Below, in pieces: positions 11,808 through 12,241 of a stretch of 12,241 nucleotides of DNA (its first letter is position 1; every line of letters begins with the position of its first letter). The stretch comes from an uncultured Janibacter sp. (GTDB lineage Bacteria > Actinomycetota > Actinomycetes > Actinomycetales > Dermatophilaceae). Where the stretch lies: NCBI GenBank assembly GCA_946222495.1, contig CAMICF010000076.1, forward strand, positions 1 through 12,241, written 5' to 3'. The position numbers and the translations under genes were made by a program. The notes beneath the pieces were generated by a model. The model saw nothing but the letters and a program-made list of their open reading frames with translations. It had not been told where the DNA came from and ran no database searches.

Positions 11808-12241
11808 ATGACCGACCGACCCGTCCGCAGCTGGCTCACCGACATGGACGGCGTCCTCGTCCGCGAGGAGAGCGCCATCCCCGGCGCCGCGGAGTTCGTC
11901 GCGGAGCTCGAGCGCCTCGACCGCCCCTTCCTCGTGCTGACGAACAACTCGATCTACTCGCGGCGGGACCTCCAAGCACGGCTCCGGTCCTCCGGGATCG
12001 ACGTCGCCGAGGACCGGATCTGGACCTCGGCCCTGGCGACCGCCCAGTTCCTCGCGGAGCAGAGCACGGGCGAAGGGGGCAGCGGCACCGTCTACACCAT
12101 CGGCGAGTTCGGGCTCACCGCCGCTCTCCACGAGGAGGGCTTCATCCTCGGCGAGTCGAACCCCGACTTCGTCGTGCTCGGCGAGACCCGCACCTACTCC
12201 TTCAGCTCGATCACCAAGGCCATCCGGCTCGTGACCAACGG
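11808..12241 (+). CDS. HAD-IIA (NagD-like) phosphatase, N-terminal part (partial)
   Basis: The first 144 codons are visible; the window ends inside the gene. HAD motif I is T-D12-M-D14-G-V-L, with D12 as the expected nucleophile and D14 as the acid/base. Motif II is T45 in F-L-V-L-T-N-N-S, followed at once by S-R-R-D-L, where HAD-IIA members place the start of the C2 cap. The later N-P-D-F-V-V-L-G-E-T-R-T-Y-S-F fits the NagD/PGP-like cap. Members dephosphorylate nucleotides, sugar phosphates or similar small metabolites in the cytoplasm; the substrate cannot be told. The lysine and third Asp motif lie beyond the window. The start was chosen because it immediately precedes motif I and lies six bases after a -10 box. 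Confidence 0.9.
   Translation, partial: MTDRPVRSWLTDMDGVLVREESAIPGAAEFVAELERLDRPFLVLTNNSIYSRRDLQARLRSSGIDVAEDRIWTSALATAQFLAEQSTGEGGSGTVYTIGEFGLTAALHEEGFILGESNPDFVVLGETRTYSFSSITKAIRLVTN

Overview
This window looks like ordinary chromosome from a high-GC actinomycete, probably of the order Micrococcales and perhaps near Intrasporangiaceae/Dermatophilaceae; the family is a guess from gene content and protein style. GC is very high throughout. Genes are packed with 4-bp or smaller overlaps. GTG starts occur, and several genes have a TANNNT -10 box only 6-8 bases before the start codon, the signature of leaderless transcripts. I see no mobile elements, tRNA or rRNA genes, CRISPR arrays or phage genes, and no gene-free stretch longer than 100 bases.

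Layout. (1) Bases 1-1034, plus strand: the 3' end of an acyl-CoA-ligase-like gene (probably menE), then menA, the menaquinone prenyltransferase. (2) Bases 1075-6950, minus strand: a tight seven-gene run. In transcription order it is rsmI (16S rRNA methyltransferase), a histidine phosphatase of the phosphoglycerate mutase family, a ResA/TlpA-like thiol-disulfide lipoprotein, ccdA, resB, ccsB and a small DUF4229 membrane protein. The four middle genes are a complete System II (Ccs) cytochrome c maturation pathway. (3) Bases 7007-8563, plus: pmt, a protein O-mannosyltransferase divergent from rsmI. (4) Bases 8659-10185, plus: a RecB/Cas4-like nuclease fused to an RNase H-like domain (TM0106 family), without the helicase half many actinobacterial relatives carry. 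(5) Bases 10223-11023, plus: a membrane-anchored DUF3152 protein with a metzincin-type zinc motif behind a Ser/Thr-rich linker. (6) Bases 11033-11728, minus: a class I SAM-dependent methyltransferase. (7) From 11808, plus: the first 144 codons of a HAD-IIA (NagD-like) phosphatase, cut by the window edge.

How the genes work together. MenE and MenA make menaquinone. ResA/TlpA and CcdA keep the apocytochrome haem-binding cysteines reduced, and ResB/CcsB deliver and attach haem. The left half is therefore a respiratory-chain assembly island. Its order phosphatase-thioredoxin-ccdA-resB-ccsB matches Mycobacterium tuberculosis Rv0525-Rv0529, with menA and menE also near that locus; the rsmI/pmt divergent pair matches Rv1003/Rv1002c. 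Here the two conserved modules sit side by side. The right half is a looser set of single genes; Pmt and the Ser/Thr-linker protease may be enzyme and substrate, which is inference.

I do not see a clear new biological system. The most interesting items are the helicase-less nuclease, the DUF3152 metzincin-like protein, the DUF4229 protein at the end of the cytochrome c operon, the recurring leaderless-start pattern, and an 11-base match to the 16S rRNA tail in front of resB.
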